Origin: Entophlyctis helioformis
Lineage: Eukaryota; Chytridiomycota; Chytridiomycetes; Chytridiales; Chytriomycetaceae
Direction: 5' to 3'
DNA length: 64,000 bases
Assembly: GCA_025526915.1 (NCBI GenBank)
Contig: JAHLKH010000159.1
Span: 1 to 64,000, forward strand
Shown here piece by piece: positions 23,352 through 35,486 of this stretch. How positions within the stretch are numbered: position 1 is the stretch's first letter; each line of letters starts with the position of its first letter. The notes under the pieces are model-generated. The model made no database searches. It was not told the DNA's origin and saw only the letters and a list, made by a program, of their open reading frames with translations. Both the position numbers and the translations under genes were made by a program.

Positions 23352-25776
23352 TCAGTCCTTGCCACGGCCCTTTTCGTGAGCACGAATGTAAAACATCCAA
23401 TGGGCAGCAAGGAACAGGCCCGGGATCACCGTAAGGCCATCGACCACCTCGCGAACTGCATGCAAGGAGGTTGGTTGGTTGGTTAGATCTGAACGGGCAG
23501 GATGCAACACACACACACGGAAATGAATGAGACGTACAGTTGCTTTTGTAGAGCTCGCGCGCAATCTCCTTGAACCCGCTGAGATCGCCAATGACAAAGC
23601 CGACGATATTGGCAAACATCATGAGCATGATGTTGAGCACAGCACCAACTGCGCAGAGATGGATATGGAACGGTCCAAGCGCTTGGCGCCACTGTACATC
23701 TCCCGCACGCAACCGGTAACGGACAATGCGGCTGTGTCAGTGCACATGCCAGACGGACGGAAGAACGGAAGAACGGAAGAATGGATGGAATCACGGGCCA
23801 CACTCACGGCATCGGTGCAAAAGAAGCGCGTCGCAAGGATTTCTGGCACGATAAAGGCCGCAATGAGCCAGCCCCATGCCAAGAGCCGCAACTCGATATC
23901 ATGCCACACGGCGACAAAGGTAAAGGTGACGAGCAGGTTGAGCAGGTAGTACTTGGCGCCGCCGAGCGGGACGTAGAGGTACCGCACCAGCCAGCGGTTA
24001 TACGAGCGGTGCCACGCGCGCCAGAAGCCCATGGCCGAGTAGTTGTTGGACATGCAGCGCGTCATGTTTTCGACCGTGTCGAGTCCGTCGGCGAGTGCCC
24101 ACAGCCGGAAGAAGCGCCAGATGATCATGAGCTTATCAATGGCCGTGTTGCAAGTGTCAGTGTGTTGGCAAGGGGCTAGGCGGGGCTGTGCCTCTTTTTG
24201 AGAGGCGAAACAACGAGTCATACTTTGAGCCACACGATCTTGAGGTTCCAGTACCCAAGAGCGTACACATCCATGGACTCGTATCCCTCCCATGCCTTTG
24301 CGTCCTTGATTGCCACGACGTAAAAGAGGTGGAGAACAACTTCCATGAGCAGCACGTTGGCGATCCACCGGCCGCCTGCGACGAGCACTGAGCGCAGCGT
24401 GATGGACTTGGGCGGCCGCTGCATCTGCGCCATAAAGTCGTTGAACGTGATGATGGGGCCGGCCATGAACAGCGGGGCATAGAAGAGGTATGCAAAGTAG
24501 TTGACCATGTTGAATTCCGAATCGTGTTGCGGACATTCAATCCGGCCGCGTGGGCAGAGCTCGCCTGTGCCTGACGCGCAGATGCTGCAGTCTGTGCGGT
24601 GTTTCTATCAAGTCGGTCGCTAGGCGTGAGTGGCATAGACTTGTGCGCGATTGGCAAGGTGGCTGTTACCTCAAACTGTCTGGGCGATACCGACGACCGC
24701 CACGCATAGTCTGTCGCAAACGAGACCATGCGCAGCATCGTGAAGTTGAAGCTGATGTGCCACCGCATGCCAATGCCGTTCAGACCGTCCTACACACACC
24801 ATGCAAGCATCAAGCGTCAGCAGCCGAAATGCACGTGGCAGTCTGGCTCATTCAACTCGCCATCCACCCAAGACCTGGAATCAGAGCACCAAACTTGTAT
24901 CCCCTGAATGCATCGTTGGCAAACAAGATGCCAATCCCCCATATCCAGGCAAACGCGGACGCCTGCCATCGTGGCCCGATCGCCTTGACCGCTGCGTAGT
25001 TGACACTGCAGATGGCGAGGATCTTGAGCACCGACAGCCCATAGAGAGCCGTCAGAAAGACGGCCGAGAACACCAGCGCAAACATAACGCGGCTCCTAAA
25101 CGTTGTCGGGGATGCCGACGTGCGGATCTGGAGCAGCAGCGACAGGCCGACATGCGCCAGCATGACCACCACAAGCACGGGAATGTTGTTGCGGAACGAT
25201 CCATACTGGCCGTCGCTGTTGTCCTGCGGATGCCAGTCAGCACACGCCTGACCCAGCGCAAAGCCCAACACTGGCACAGACAACAACATGCGCTCACAAT
25301 GCTGCGGCCAAAGAGCCAGCCACGGCTCAGGCGACGGCCGTACATGCTAAAGTTTGGGTGCGATTCTGTCCACGGGAAGGATGCGGGCCGAGTGCACGCC
25401 ACACGGCACGAAAGCGTCAACAAACGCACACAAGACGGCCGAGCGCGGCATGGCATGGCGCTGGACGGCCGGACGAGACAGCAACGGGAGACTCACCGAC
25501 GGACAAGAGGTAGGCGCGGTACGACCAGTAGGAGATGGCGACCATGGTGCCAAGGGCGACGGGGTAGATGGCAAGCCGTGGCAGCGACTGTGCGCCATAG
25601 ATGCGCTTGCTGCGGCTTGGGCTTGTAATGCCAGCCGCTTCTGCGGCCTTGGTGGACATGTTGGTGGGTTCGACGGTGCTGAAGACGGTGCGGCCGACGT
25701 CTGCAGCAGTATTGCTGGCTTTCTGGATGGACGAGGGAAGGAGTGGCTCGACGTCTGCGTCGGTGTTGATGCGCAT
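23352..25776 (-). CDS. GUP1: GUP1-type membrane-bound O-acyltransferase (MBOAT)
   Basis: Multi-pass ER protein; yeast Gup1 remodels GPI-anchor lipids. Exon 1 (25776-25497) holds a polar N-terminus and a first membrane span. Later exons give [56 protein letters not shown], then [56 protein letters not shown] and [18 protein letters not shown], which contains the MBOAT catalytic histidine. The protein ends [15 protein letters not shown]. One acceptor must be TTGATAG (exon beginning [12 protein letters not shown]) to keep the frame into the PIITF block. It is convergent with the CTDSPL2-like gene. The duplicated element begins only about 130 bp upstream of the start. Confidence 0.92.
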
Positions 25777-25812
25777 CCACGTTAACGGCGTGAGTAGCTT
25801 GTTGTCAAGCTG

Positions 25813-26103
25813 ATGCCGAAACGACTCGATCTGGCTTGTTGGCGACGAATTGTCAAAGGCGAACGATCGAAATTTGATCTGGTTCGTTCGTGGCGCCAGG
25901 ATGAGGCGATCGTCGAGTTCCAGTCAGCCATCTCAAGTCTCCAAGGACGTGGTGGTAAGGGACGTGGTAGAAAGGGAGCCAGTTCGACTGGAACGACAAC
26001 CACGAGTGGCGCGGACACGCCTGTGGATGGCGACAGCGAGCAGGTTGCGCTTGCTGAAGACGACGGCGACTTGGTCGACAGGCTCATGGAGGCTGATGCC
26101 TGA
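25813..26103 (+). pseudogene. Captured gene 3' fragment at the left edge of duplication copy 2
   Basis: A 96-codon frame starts in unique sequence and enters the duplication at DEAIVEFQSAISSLQG. It then runs unbroken into the acidic tail, ADTPVDGDSEQVALAEDDGD then LVDRLMEADA, and a stop. The first 30 or so residues do not match the copy at 0.7-1.1 kb, so only the end of that gene is present here. The frame is open, unlike in copy 1, but there is no sign of a functional 5' part. Confidence 0.45.
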
Positions 26104-29100
26104 GACTTGCGGCGTGCAAGGCAGATGGTGGCTCAGGCAGATGCAGGCAGACTCGCAGGATCTCATTGCGTTGAATGAACAGAGCGAGCTGGCAGGCACC
26201 GGTATGGCTTGCCAGCATGCCCACTGCAACACCATCCACGCTGCAGCCAGAGGCGGCGTGTGCACATTGCGGCATTCATTCCCACCATCCGTGCTCTGCT
26301 GAGCCGTGGATCGGAGTCTGCCACTGGCATTGCGACTGCCATTGCTAATGCAGCGACTCGATGGCCACGGCAATGCATCGCCATCCAGAGACGCATGCAT
26401 TTCCATATTGCATAGCGGGCAGATGGACGAGGCGTTGGCAATTGAATGCAATCTGCCGTGAAAAGCAAGCAAGGCGTGAAGGAGCGGGAAAGATGCGTGT
26501 GCGTCGCAGCCCTGCGCATCAGACACGCTCGACAGTCCATCCGCAGTCCATCCCACAGCCACGCGTCGGGCCAGTGAGCAGCATTCGCGACACACGACGC
26601 GCACGGACACGCTCTCAACGCGCATTGTTTGGCTGGCGAGTCTGCCGGCACTGCAGCGCATTGCCAGTGGCAGGGCGAGGTGCTGTGCCATCAGACACAC
26701 AGCCAGCACGCCTGCTGCTGGCTGCCCCAAGAGCATGTCATGCGTTGCCTTGCCATCGACTGCCTGCAGCCAATGTAGCTGTCTCCATTGCCAGCATGCC
26801 ACCAGTCGGTGGTCGCAGATGGATCTGCATGGCTGCCTTTGCAGCATCCGTGTGTCGTGTCAATTGCCTGCTCTTTCCTTACACACAACAAGGCGCTCTC
26901 GGTCTGACCAGCTATCTGCGACACGTGTTTGCCAAGGACGACAGTAAGACTCCTCTTGCCGTGCGTCGCTGCTGCTGCTGCCGCTGTTGCTCGTGGAGCG
27001 TGCGACAGTCTGCATGGCAGCCAGCCGCTCTTGTCTGACCCACAGCACGCCCGCATGTCTGCCTGCCCTCCTGTCTGCTCTCCGCCCTCCGGTTTGTTCT
27101 CCGCCCACACACCCCGCATGCTTTCGCTTCCAAGATGCAGCTCCCAGGCAACAAACCACAGACCAGCAGGTACGTGGCACATTGCCCTCTCGCTCTCACG
27201 CCATACACTCTGCACATGCTGCTGTCTCTGTCTTCCTTGCCTGCCTTGCCTGCCACCGCTCTCCCTCCCGGCTCGCTGGTCTTGCTCTGGCTGCTGCCAT
27301 CCCCTCGGCTGCGGTGATGGGCAACCGCGCCACTCCGCTCTGTTGTCTGTTGTTTCCCAGCAACAGAGAGCATGAGCAGCGACGGTCTGCCGCCCCTCTC
27401 CCGCCGGCACTGCCTGCCTGCGTGCCGCACGCCGTCCGTCTGCATGGCCGACTTGCCGGTGGCTGGCAAGCCGCCTATCGCAGCACGGCAGCAGCGTTTC
27501 CAGCGAGTGCGTGCCTGCAGACGGCTCGCCCAGTCGCCAGCCGTGAGTCGCGTTGGATCCGCTCGCTTCCAGTGACGCGGTCGCGACGTGGAGATGGCGC
27601 GGCAGCGGCGATGACGTGTGCGTGGCCATCGCAGCATCCACCAGCAGCCACGATGCGACGATGCGACGATGGGGGACACTCTGCTTGTGCTGGTGATGTG
27701 GCTGGCAAAGCCTCCCATGCCATGACTGACCGACGCCTCTTCCTCGTTCCATGCGACCGACTCCGCCCTCTTGGCTGCTCGACTCGACGGCGCATCCCAC
27801 GCAGCATACATCGGCAAGCCGCACGCCGATCCGCAGGCAGGCTCGTGGGTCCAAGCCGGCAGCCATGGATGCTCTGCAGGCGGTCGCACAGGCACGCTTG
27901 GTGACGCGGCGGTGTCTGCGGTGTCTGCGAGCAGCACAGCGAGGGCACGACCGCCTCGACAGACACCGCACGCCGTGGGTCGCCAAGAGGAACAGCGGCT
28001 GCACAGCGACGGCGGCTGGTGGTGCCTTGGCTTGCTTGCTTGACTGGCTGACTGACTGGCTGGTTGGTTGGCGGGCGGGCTGCTGGAGTGTGAAGCATCT
28101 ACTGCATGGGTCTTGGTTGCTGAGTGTGGCAGCCGCTGTGTGGGGCGGGCTGTCGAGAGAGGTCGATGGCTGGGCTGCGAGAGGAGCATCGGCGCAGCAT
28201 GAACGGGCAAGGGCAAGTGGCTGGCACGGCCTGTTGCTGCGAGTCTGTGTGGCGGCTGACAGCCTGGCCGCCTGCCCACATGCACCCAGCTGCAGAGCCA
28301 AGCGAAGCGAACACCTGGCGCAGTATCCGCAAGCTCAAGGCAGCGCCAGCAGATGAACAGTGTCGCGTGAAGCCGTTTTGGTGGTCAAGGGGCGAGTCAA
28401 GGGCAAGATCGACTGGTGGCGCTTGGAGGCGAGCGACGAGTGTGAGGGCTGGGGTGAGTGCCAGTGCCTGCACTCGATCAGGAGTCGGCTGGTGGATGTG
28501 GCTGCATGCTTGGCAAGCCGTCTGTCTGCTGTCTGTCTGTTGGACGCTGACTCTCACGGCCGACTGGCACGCGGCTGGCTGCTTGCAAAGCATCTCGTGG
28601 ATGGATGGATGGCTGAGTGAGAAGGCAATGCGCACACTCGCATGCATCGCCTGTGGTCTCCTTCCGGCTTGCTCATGCTGACACTTGTGACCGCCTCTGC
28701 ATCCGATGGACGATCAAGTGCATTGTGAGTGAGTGAGAGAGGATTGAGAACCAGACGGCGAGCTGCAAGAGCAAGTCAATGAACGATCCAAGACGAAAGG
28801 CAATGTCAAGCAAGCAGTGCCAGAAGGCAAGCAAGCACGGACAAGATAGAGCGACGCAAGACGACAAGTGTGTGGCGAAGAGCAAGCAGTAGGCGGTTGA
28901 ATGCAAGGAGTCAGGAAGCAGGAGGATCAAGTCGCACGGCGGTCAAAGAACGATCTGGTGTCGGCGAATGGCAAGTGGGAGGTTGGGTGGATGCCATATG
29001 TCGATAACCAGCGGATTGGGCTTGATGGTGCGATCAAGCGTGCGATGCGCGATGCTTGTGATTGTGGCACTCTGGCTAACCATTGATATTGGTGGTCGTG

Positions 29101-31102
29101 TACGATCGAATGCGGCCAGAGACGGTCTTGAACGTGCCAGTGTGAACACATCGCGGTCGTTCAATGGCACGATCAAGATTGGGCCGCTCAACCAGGATTG
29201 GGCCGCTAATGTGGGCTGCTCAACCAACCAGGTCAAGCCAATGGCACGATCAAGTCGCACGGCGGCCAAGGAACAGGCTGGTGTCGGCGAATGGCAAGTG
29301 GGAGGTTGGGTGGATGCCATTTGTCGATAACCAGCGGATTGGGCTTGATGGTGCGATCAAGCATGCGATGCGCGATGCTTGTGATTGTGGCACTCTGGCT
29401 AACCATTGATATTGGCGATCGTGTACGATCGAATGCGGCCAGAGACGGTCTTGAACGTGCCAGTGTGAACACGTCGCGGTCGTTCAATGGCACGATCAAG
29501 ATTGGGCCGCTCAACCAGGATTGGGCCGCTAATATGGGCTGCTCAACCAACCAGGTCAAGCCAATGGCACGATCAAGTCGCACGGCGGCCAAGGAACAGG
29601 CTGGTGTCGGCGAATGGCAAGTGGGAGGTTGGGTGGATGCCATTTGTCGATAGCCAGCGGATTGGGCTTGATGGTGCGATCAAGCGTGCGATGCGCGATG
29701 CTTGTGATTGTGGCACTCTGGCTAACCATTGATATTGGTGATCGTGTACGATCGAATGCGGCCAGAGACGGTCTTGAACGTGCCAGTGTGAACACGTCGC
29801 GGTCGTTTGATGGCACGATCAAGATTGGGCCGCTCAACCAGGATTGGGCCGCTAATGTGGGCTGCTCAACCAACCAGGTCAAGCCAATGGCACGATCAAG
29901 TCGCACGGCGGCCAAGGAACAGGCTGGTGTCGGCGAATGGCAAGTGGGAGGTTGGGTGGATGCCATTCGTCGCCATTCAACGACTTGCAGATCACAGGGC
30001 ATAATGGTGCGTGCCGCAACGGGCTGTGCCCTGCTTGCTATTGCGGTTCTCTAACTGACCATTGATTGTGATGAGCGCGTTGGAGCATGTATGGTTCAAT
30101 ACTGAGAGTGTGCACAGCCACTGGAACTTCAGCAACGGCGTCTCTCTTGTGTGCATGGACCAGACGCACTGACCTCTGTCGCCAAGTCAAGCAAGCAAAC
30201 AAACACCTCCATCTGGTACGTCCTGAATGCTTCCAACATGGACAGATTCGACTGACACATTGCCATTTGACCGAGCTTGGTCGTGTTGCTAAGCTGCACG
30301 CTGCCTTTGGGCTATCTGTAAGACTGTTCACTTTCTGTTGGTGTTTTCGCCTCTTCTCTTTGCCTGTCTGCATGCCTGTCTGCTTGCCGTGATGCCTGTC
30401 TCTGCTTCCGTGTGCATCTCTTGGAATTGACGGTTTGGGACGATCGCGACTGTGGGCAATGCAGCACAGATGACGATCACCAGGTTGGTTGAGACGACAT
30501 GGCGTGATGTGGCCGAGACGTGGAGGGACGAGACGCGACGTGCAGTTGCTGGTGTTGGCAAGCATGCAGACTCACACTGGCTGCTCAGAGCATGCAGAGC
30601 CAGTCTGGTGGGGGTGGCTGTAGCGGTTTTGGATGAGACGGCTCAGCATGCTCTGCAGCTGGTTGGTCTTGTGGGTCTGCTCTCTGGTTGGAATGCTTGT
30701 GTGCGCGCGTCTCTTGAGCCTGTCCACGTCCTCTGGCTGCCATGAGGTGTTGTTCTCACCGTCCTTGATTGTCAGCTGATGCTGGAGAGGATTGCATGTT
30801 TTGCTGTGCATGCAATGTGCGATGCTGGCTCGAGGGGATCTGAGGGCATTCATGCTGCTGCTGCTGCGGGTTGGATGGTGGCGACCCAACTGTGCACATG
30901 CGACGATCATGTTGGTGTGGGCGATCGCGCATGCACAGAGCAGCCGGGGTTTCTCAGTGGGTATGTCGTGGTGATACACGAAGAGTCCCACACTGTCTGA
31001 GCCGCCAGTCTCAGTCGTCCATAATGGAGTCTTCCCCGTTACCAAAAACGACAAAAAGCGGTTGCGTCCGAGGGCAGTGGCACTGGCTCTCAAGCCTGAT
31101 CC
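25903..31102. repeat. Interspersed long duplication, copy 2
   Basis: Direct-orientation copy of 957-5542, inserted between GUP1 and GCV2. Homology begins at GAGGCGATCGTCGAGTTCCA and ends near GGCACTGGCTCTC, just before an unrelated CATG/TATG-rich stretch. It is longer than copy 1 mainly because the 323-bp tandem repeat has two more units (646 bp). No flanking target-site duplication or terminal inverted repeat is visible. Large minus-strand frames here (about 26.7-28.3 kb) are not kept in frame in copy 1. Confidence 0.85.
28925..29965. repeat. 323-bp tandem repeat, about 3.2 units (copy 2)
   Basis: The word ATGGCAAGTGGGAGG recurs at 28968, 29291, 29614 and 29937, a fixed 323-bp spacing. Units are nearly identical, differing at a few positions such as CATATG versus CATTTG. 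The last unit runs into the same diverged flank as in copy 1 (CGTCGCCATTCAACG). Confidence 0.9.
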
Positions 31103-31216
31103 TTTTCATGCATGTATGCATACATGTGTGTACACAAATGTAAGTATGTTGGTAACCAGTTCATTGGCGACTAGTAGACGAAAGGGGAGGAAGAAAGGGA
31201 ATCGAGAGGTACTCGT

Positions 31217-34200
31217 CTATGCGGCCTGCTCATACGTCTCGATGGGAGGGCACGAGCAGATGAGGTTGCGGTCGCCGTACGTGTCGTCCACACGGCTGAC
31301 CGTGGGCCAGAACTTGCGCTTGCGGAGAATGGGGGTCGGGAAGGCGGCCGTCTCGCGGGAGTAGGTGCGGGTCCACTCGGGCGTGAGGAGCACGTCGAGA
31401 GTGTGCGGCGCGTGGGTCAGCACGTTGTTGTCGCGGGGCTGGCGGCCCTCCTCGACCTCGCGGATCTCGTTGCGGATGTGGATCATGGCATCGCAGAAGC
31501 GGTCAATCTCGGCCAGCGACTCGGACTCGGTCGGCTCGATCATGAGCGTGTTGCCGACAGGGAACGACATGGTGGGCGAGTGGAAGCCGTAGTCCTGCGA
31601 TCCGCAAATGGGCAGTGCAGGGTCAGCATTTGAGCCTGTCGCGCATCAAGGATACAGGGGAGACTCACGTGCAGACGCTTGGCAATGTCGATGGCCTGGA
31701 TGTGCGACGTGGCGTCAAAGGGACGGCAGTCGATGATGAACTCGTGAGCACAGAGACCGTTCTTGTTGGTGAACAGAATCGTGTAGTGCTTCTCCAGACG
31801 CTTGAGCATGTAGTTGGCGTTGAGCAGCGCAACCTCGGTGGCCTTGCGGAGACCGTCGTCGCCTGTGGTGCAAAGCATGCGCTCGGTTAGCTGGCTGCTG
31901 TTGCGTCCATGCGCGTCGACATGCACAAGCAGCCGCGACCATTGGGACACAGATCTGCACATACCCATCATCTTGAGGTATGCCCATGAGATGGGCAGGA
32001 TGCTTGCAGAGCCCCAGGGTGCGGCAGACACGGGTCCCATGGCAGCAGGGCCGTTGGTGGCCACGACGGGGTGGGACGGAAGGAAGGGGCCGAGGTGCGA
32101 CTTGACACCAATGGGGCCCATGCCAGGACCACCACCACCGTGGGGAATGCTGTCGCAGAGCAGTCGTCCAAGTCAGCATACGCGCGCCAAGAGACGGTGG
32201 CGAGCAAGCACCAAGCACCAAGCAGCAGGCAGACAGCAGGCAGACAGCAGGCAGCAGGCAACACGACGCACCAGAACGTCTTGTGCAGGTTCAGGTGGCA
32301 AACGTCGGCACCAATCTCGGCAGGCTTGCAGAGACCCATCTGGGCGTTCAGGTTGGCGCCGTCCATGTACACCTGGCCGCCGTTGGCGTGGATGATCTCG
32401 CACGCCTCCTTGATGCCCTCCTCAAAGATGCCGTACGTCGACGGGTACGTGATCATCGTGGCCGCCAGGCGGTCCTTGTACTTTTCGCTCTTGGCACGGA
32501 GGTCGGCCAGGTCGAGGTAGCCGCTCTCGTCACACTTGACCGTCACGACCGTCAGGCCGCACATGGCGGCCGAGGCAGGGTTGGTGCCGTGTGCAGAGAC
32601 GGGGATGAGACACACGTCACGGTGGCTCTGGCCAATGGACGCGAGGTATGCCTTGATGACACGGAGGCCGGTGTACTCGCCCTGGGCACCCGAGTTGGGC
32701 TGCAGCGAGATGCGGTCGAAGCCGGTGGCCTCGGAGAGGGCGTACTCGAGCTCGTTCAGAAGGATCGTGTAGCCCTTGGCCTGGTCGAGGGGCACAAACG
32801 GGTGGATGTTGGCAAACTCGGGGAACGTGACGGGGATCATCTCGGTCGTGGCGTTGAGCTTCATGGTGCACGAGCCGAGCGGGATCATGGCGTTGGCAAG
32901 GGAGAGGTCCTTGTTCTGGAGACGGGTGAGGTAGCGGAGGAGCTCGGTCTCGGAGTGGTACGAGTTGAAGACGGGGTGGGTGAGGTACGCGCTCTGGCGG
33001 GCAAGCTCGGGAGCAAAGCCACGGGCGGGCGAAGCGGCGGTGATGCCGGCAGACGAGGCGATGGCATCGACAGAGGGGACCACGGCCGCCTCGGTGGCAC
33101 GCGAGCCAAACTTGTAGCGGTGCACAAAGGAGCCGGCAGCAAAGACCTCGACAAGGTCGGCAAGGTCCTGCTTGGTGACGCTCTCGTCCAGCGTGACACC
33201 GACGCGGGTCTCGCTGATGGGACGCAGGTTGATGCGCTTCTCGAGGGCGGCCTCGACAAGCTGGGCGGCAGGGACGCTGGTCTCGATGGTGAGCGTGTCA
33301 AAGTATGTCTCGTTGACGACCGAGTGGCCGAGCTTGGTGACTGCGCTGGCGAGCACGGCAGTCAGGTTGTGGACACGCTGGGCAATGTCGCGCAGACCCT
33401 TGGGGCCGTGGTAGACGGCGTACATGGCGGCCATGTTGGCAAGCAGCGCCTGGGCCGTGCAGATGTTGGACGTGGCCTTTTCACGGCGGATGTGCTGCTC
33501 ACGCGTCTGGAGAGCGAGACGGTACGCGTTCTGGCCGGTGGCGTCCTTGGACAGACCAATCAGGCGGCCGGGCATGCGACGCTTCTGGGCGTCCTTGACG
33601 GCAAAGAAGGCGGCGTGGGGGCCACCGTAGCCGAGAGGCACACCAAAGCGCTGCGAGTTGCCGAGAGCAATGTCGACGCCAAACTCTCCGGGCGGCTTGA
33701 GCATGGTGAGGGCAAGGAGATCCGTGGCGCAGGCAACAAGAGCGCCGTTGTCGTGGGCACGCTTGACAAAGGACTCGTAGTTGGCGACGGTGCCGAACTG
33801 GTTGGGGTACTGTAATCGCCAGATCAGACAGTGTCAGGCGAGGTCTTGGAAGCAGCTTGAATGCACGCATATTTGCAGCGAGAGAGCATACCTGGATGAG
33901 CGCGCCAACGACGTTGCCGTTATATGCAGCAAAGTCAAAGGTCTCGTAGTTGCCAACGACCACCTGGATGCCAAAGCCCTGGGCACGGGTCTGCACACAC
34001 GAGATCGTCTGGGGGAAGCAGGTCTCGTCGACAAAGAAGATGTTCTTCTTGCGGTTGGCCGAGCTGTAGCAGAGAAGCATGGCCTCTGCGGCGGCAGTGC
34101 CTTCATCGAGGAGCGACGCGTTGGCAATGTCGAGACCAGTGAGCTCCTGCACCATGGTCTGGTAGTTGATCAGCGACTCGAGGCGGCCCTGCGAGATCTC

Positions 34201-35143
34201 GGGCTGGTAGGGCGTGTACTGTGGGGGCGAAGAACACACGGCCGAGAGGGGGGCGTCGAAGTGGGGAGGGCGATGCGATTCCCAGCACGACCGTCGCGAG
34301 CACGAAGTCAGATCGGCACGAGCGGCCGATCAACGGCGAATCAATCAGGGCATATATTAGTAAGCAGCACCGTCAGGGCTCCAAGAGCGAGCGGAACGGC
34401 ATGCAGGACATGGCATGCAGAGCACGCATGGCATGGCATGGCAGGGCAGAGCAGACACAGCAGACAGAACAGAGAGACAATCGCACCTGAGTGTACCATC
34501 CCGGGTTCTCCATGATGTTGCGCAGAATGACGGTTGGCGTGACGGTGCCGGTGTAGCCCATGCCAATGTACGACCGGAAGACCTGGTTCTTGGAGGCAAT
34601 GCGACGCAGCTCGTCGAGGGCCTGTGTCTCCGAGAGACCGGCGCCGAGACGGGTGGGGTTCTGGATGGTAATCGACTCGGGCACGGTCTTGGCCACGAGG
34701 CCCTGCAGCGAATCCACGCCAATGACCTTGCACATGCCGGCAATCTCGTCGTCGGTGGGGCCGATGTGGCGGCGGGCAAAGGTGTCGAGCGGATCGAAGA
34801 CGGATGCGGCAGCGGCAGGGGCGGGCGTGGCATGCGGCATGCGCAGGGGCGTGGTGGCCGTCGAGAAGGCGGCAGCACCAGCAGCAGCAGCAGCAAAGGC
34901 GCCGTTGCGGCGAGCGGCAGCGGCCGAGACCGAGGGAACGACGGCGCTCGTCATGTGCGAGACGAGCGAGCGGAGGCTAGCAGAAGCGGCGGCGGCCTGG
35001 ACAAGCGAGCGGGCGGTGTTGGCGCTGGCGCTGGCATGGAGCGAGCGCATGGCCGTCGAGGCGACAGAGCGCTTGCTGGTCTGTGCGGGGATGCCGTTGG
35101 GGGCGAGGCGGCCGCCCAAGACGCACGGCGCACGCACGTACAC
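31217..35143 (-). CDS. GCV2: Glycine dehydrogenase (decarboxylating), P-protein of the glycine cleavage system
   Basis: Mitochondrial PLP enzyme that decarboxylates glycine and passes the aminomethyl group to lipoyl H-protein. About six exons. The Ala/Ser/Arg-rich N-terminus looks like a mitochondrial presequence. It is followed by [90 protein letters not shown] and [17 protein letters not shown]. The PLP-lysine motif [10 protein letters not shown] is split by an intron whose next exon starts [14 protein letters not shown]. The C-terminus has [20 protein letters not shown]. Full family length is present. Start 35143 is the most upstream ATG in frame; MRSLHAS further in is an alternative. Confidence 0.95.
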
Positions 35144-35197
35144 GGCACGAGGGCAGGCGAGCGAGCAGGATTCGGGAATCGTCAGTCATGGCGGTTG

Positions 35198-35254
35198 GCG
35201 GCGGGGCAGTCGCAGGGCAGTCGCAGGGCAGTCGCAGGGCAGTCGCAGGCGGTG
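35198..35254. repeat. 11-bp tandem repeat GCAGTCGCAGG between GCV2 and DBF4
   Basis: Four to five consecutive copies lie in the head-to-head gap of the two genes. They could be promoter-associated, but nothing beyond position suggests this. Confidence 0.8.
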
Positions 35255-35486
35255 CGGTTCAAGCGGGGAGGCAAGTGAGCATGCTCGCACACAGACGCAC
35301 TTGCTCGCATGCGTGCATGCGTTCATGTGTGCAGGCGACGACGGCCATGCGCAAGGCACGCCGCGCATCTGGCGCTGCTTACCGACGAACGCACGAAGCT
35401 CACATGTGCGAGGATTTGGCGGCAAAGTGCGAGGGTGCGAGTTGGCCCGTTGGCGACAAATCGCGCTGCTGTTCGGACAAGTGCCA

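Noticed and set aside
26691..28301. Large minus-strand frames (430-540 codons) inside the duplicated element
   Set aside because: The matching DNA in copy 1 does not keep the same frame over this length, and no domain or codon pattern supports translation.
28925..29965. CRISPR-like array
   Set aside because: Repeats are 323 bp and directly adjacent with no unique spacers, in a eukaryotic genome.
3976..30054. Open frames in the 323-bp repeat as a repeated protein
   Set aside because: 323 is not divisible by three, so successive units change frame; each frame ends in the next unit.
32283..33815. 510-codon plus-strand open frame opposite GCV2
   Set aside because: Antisense to the highly conserved P-protein exon; low-information Val/Gly/Leu composition.
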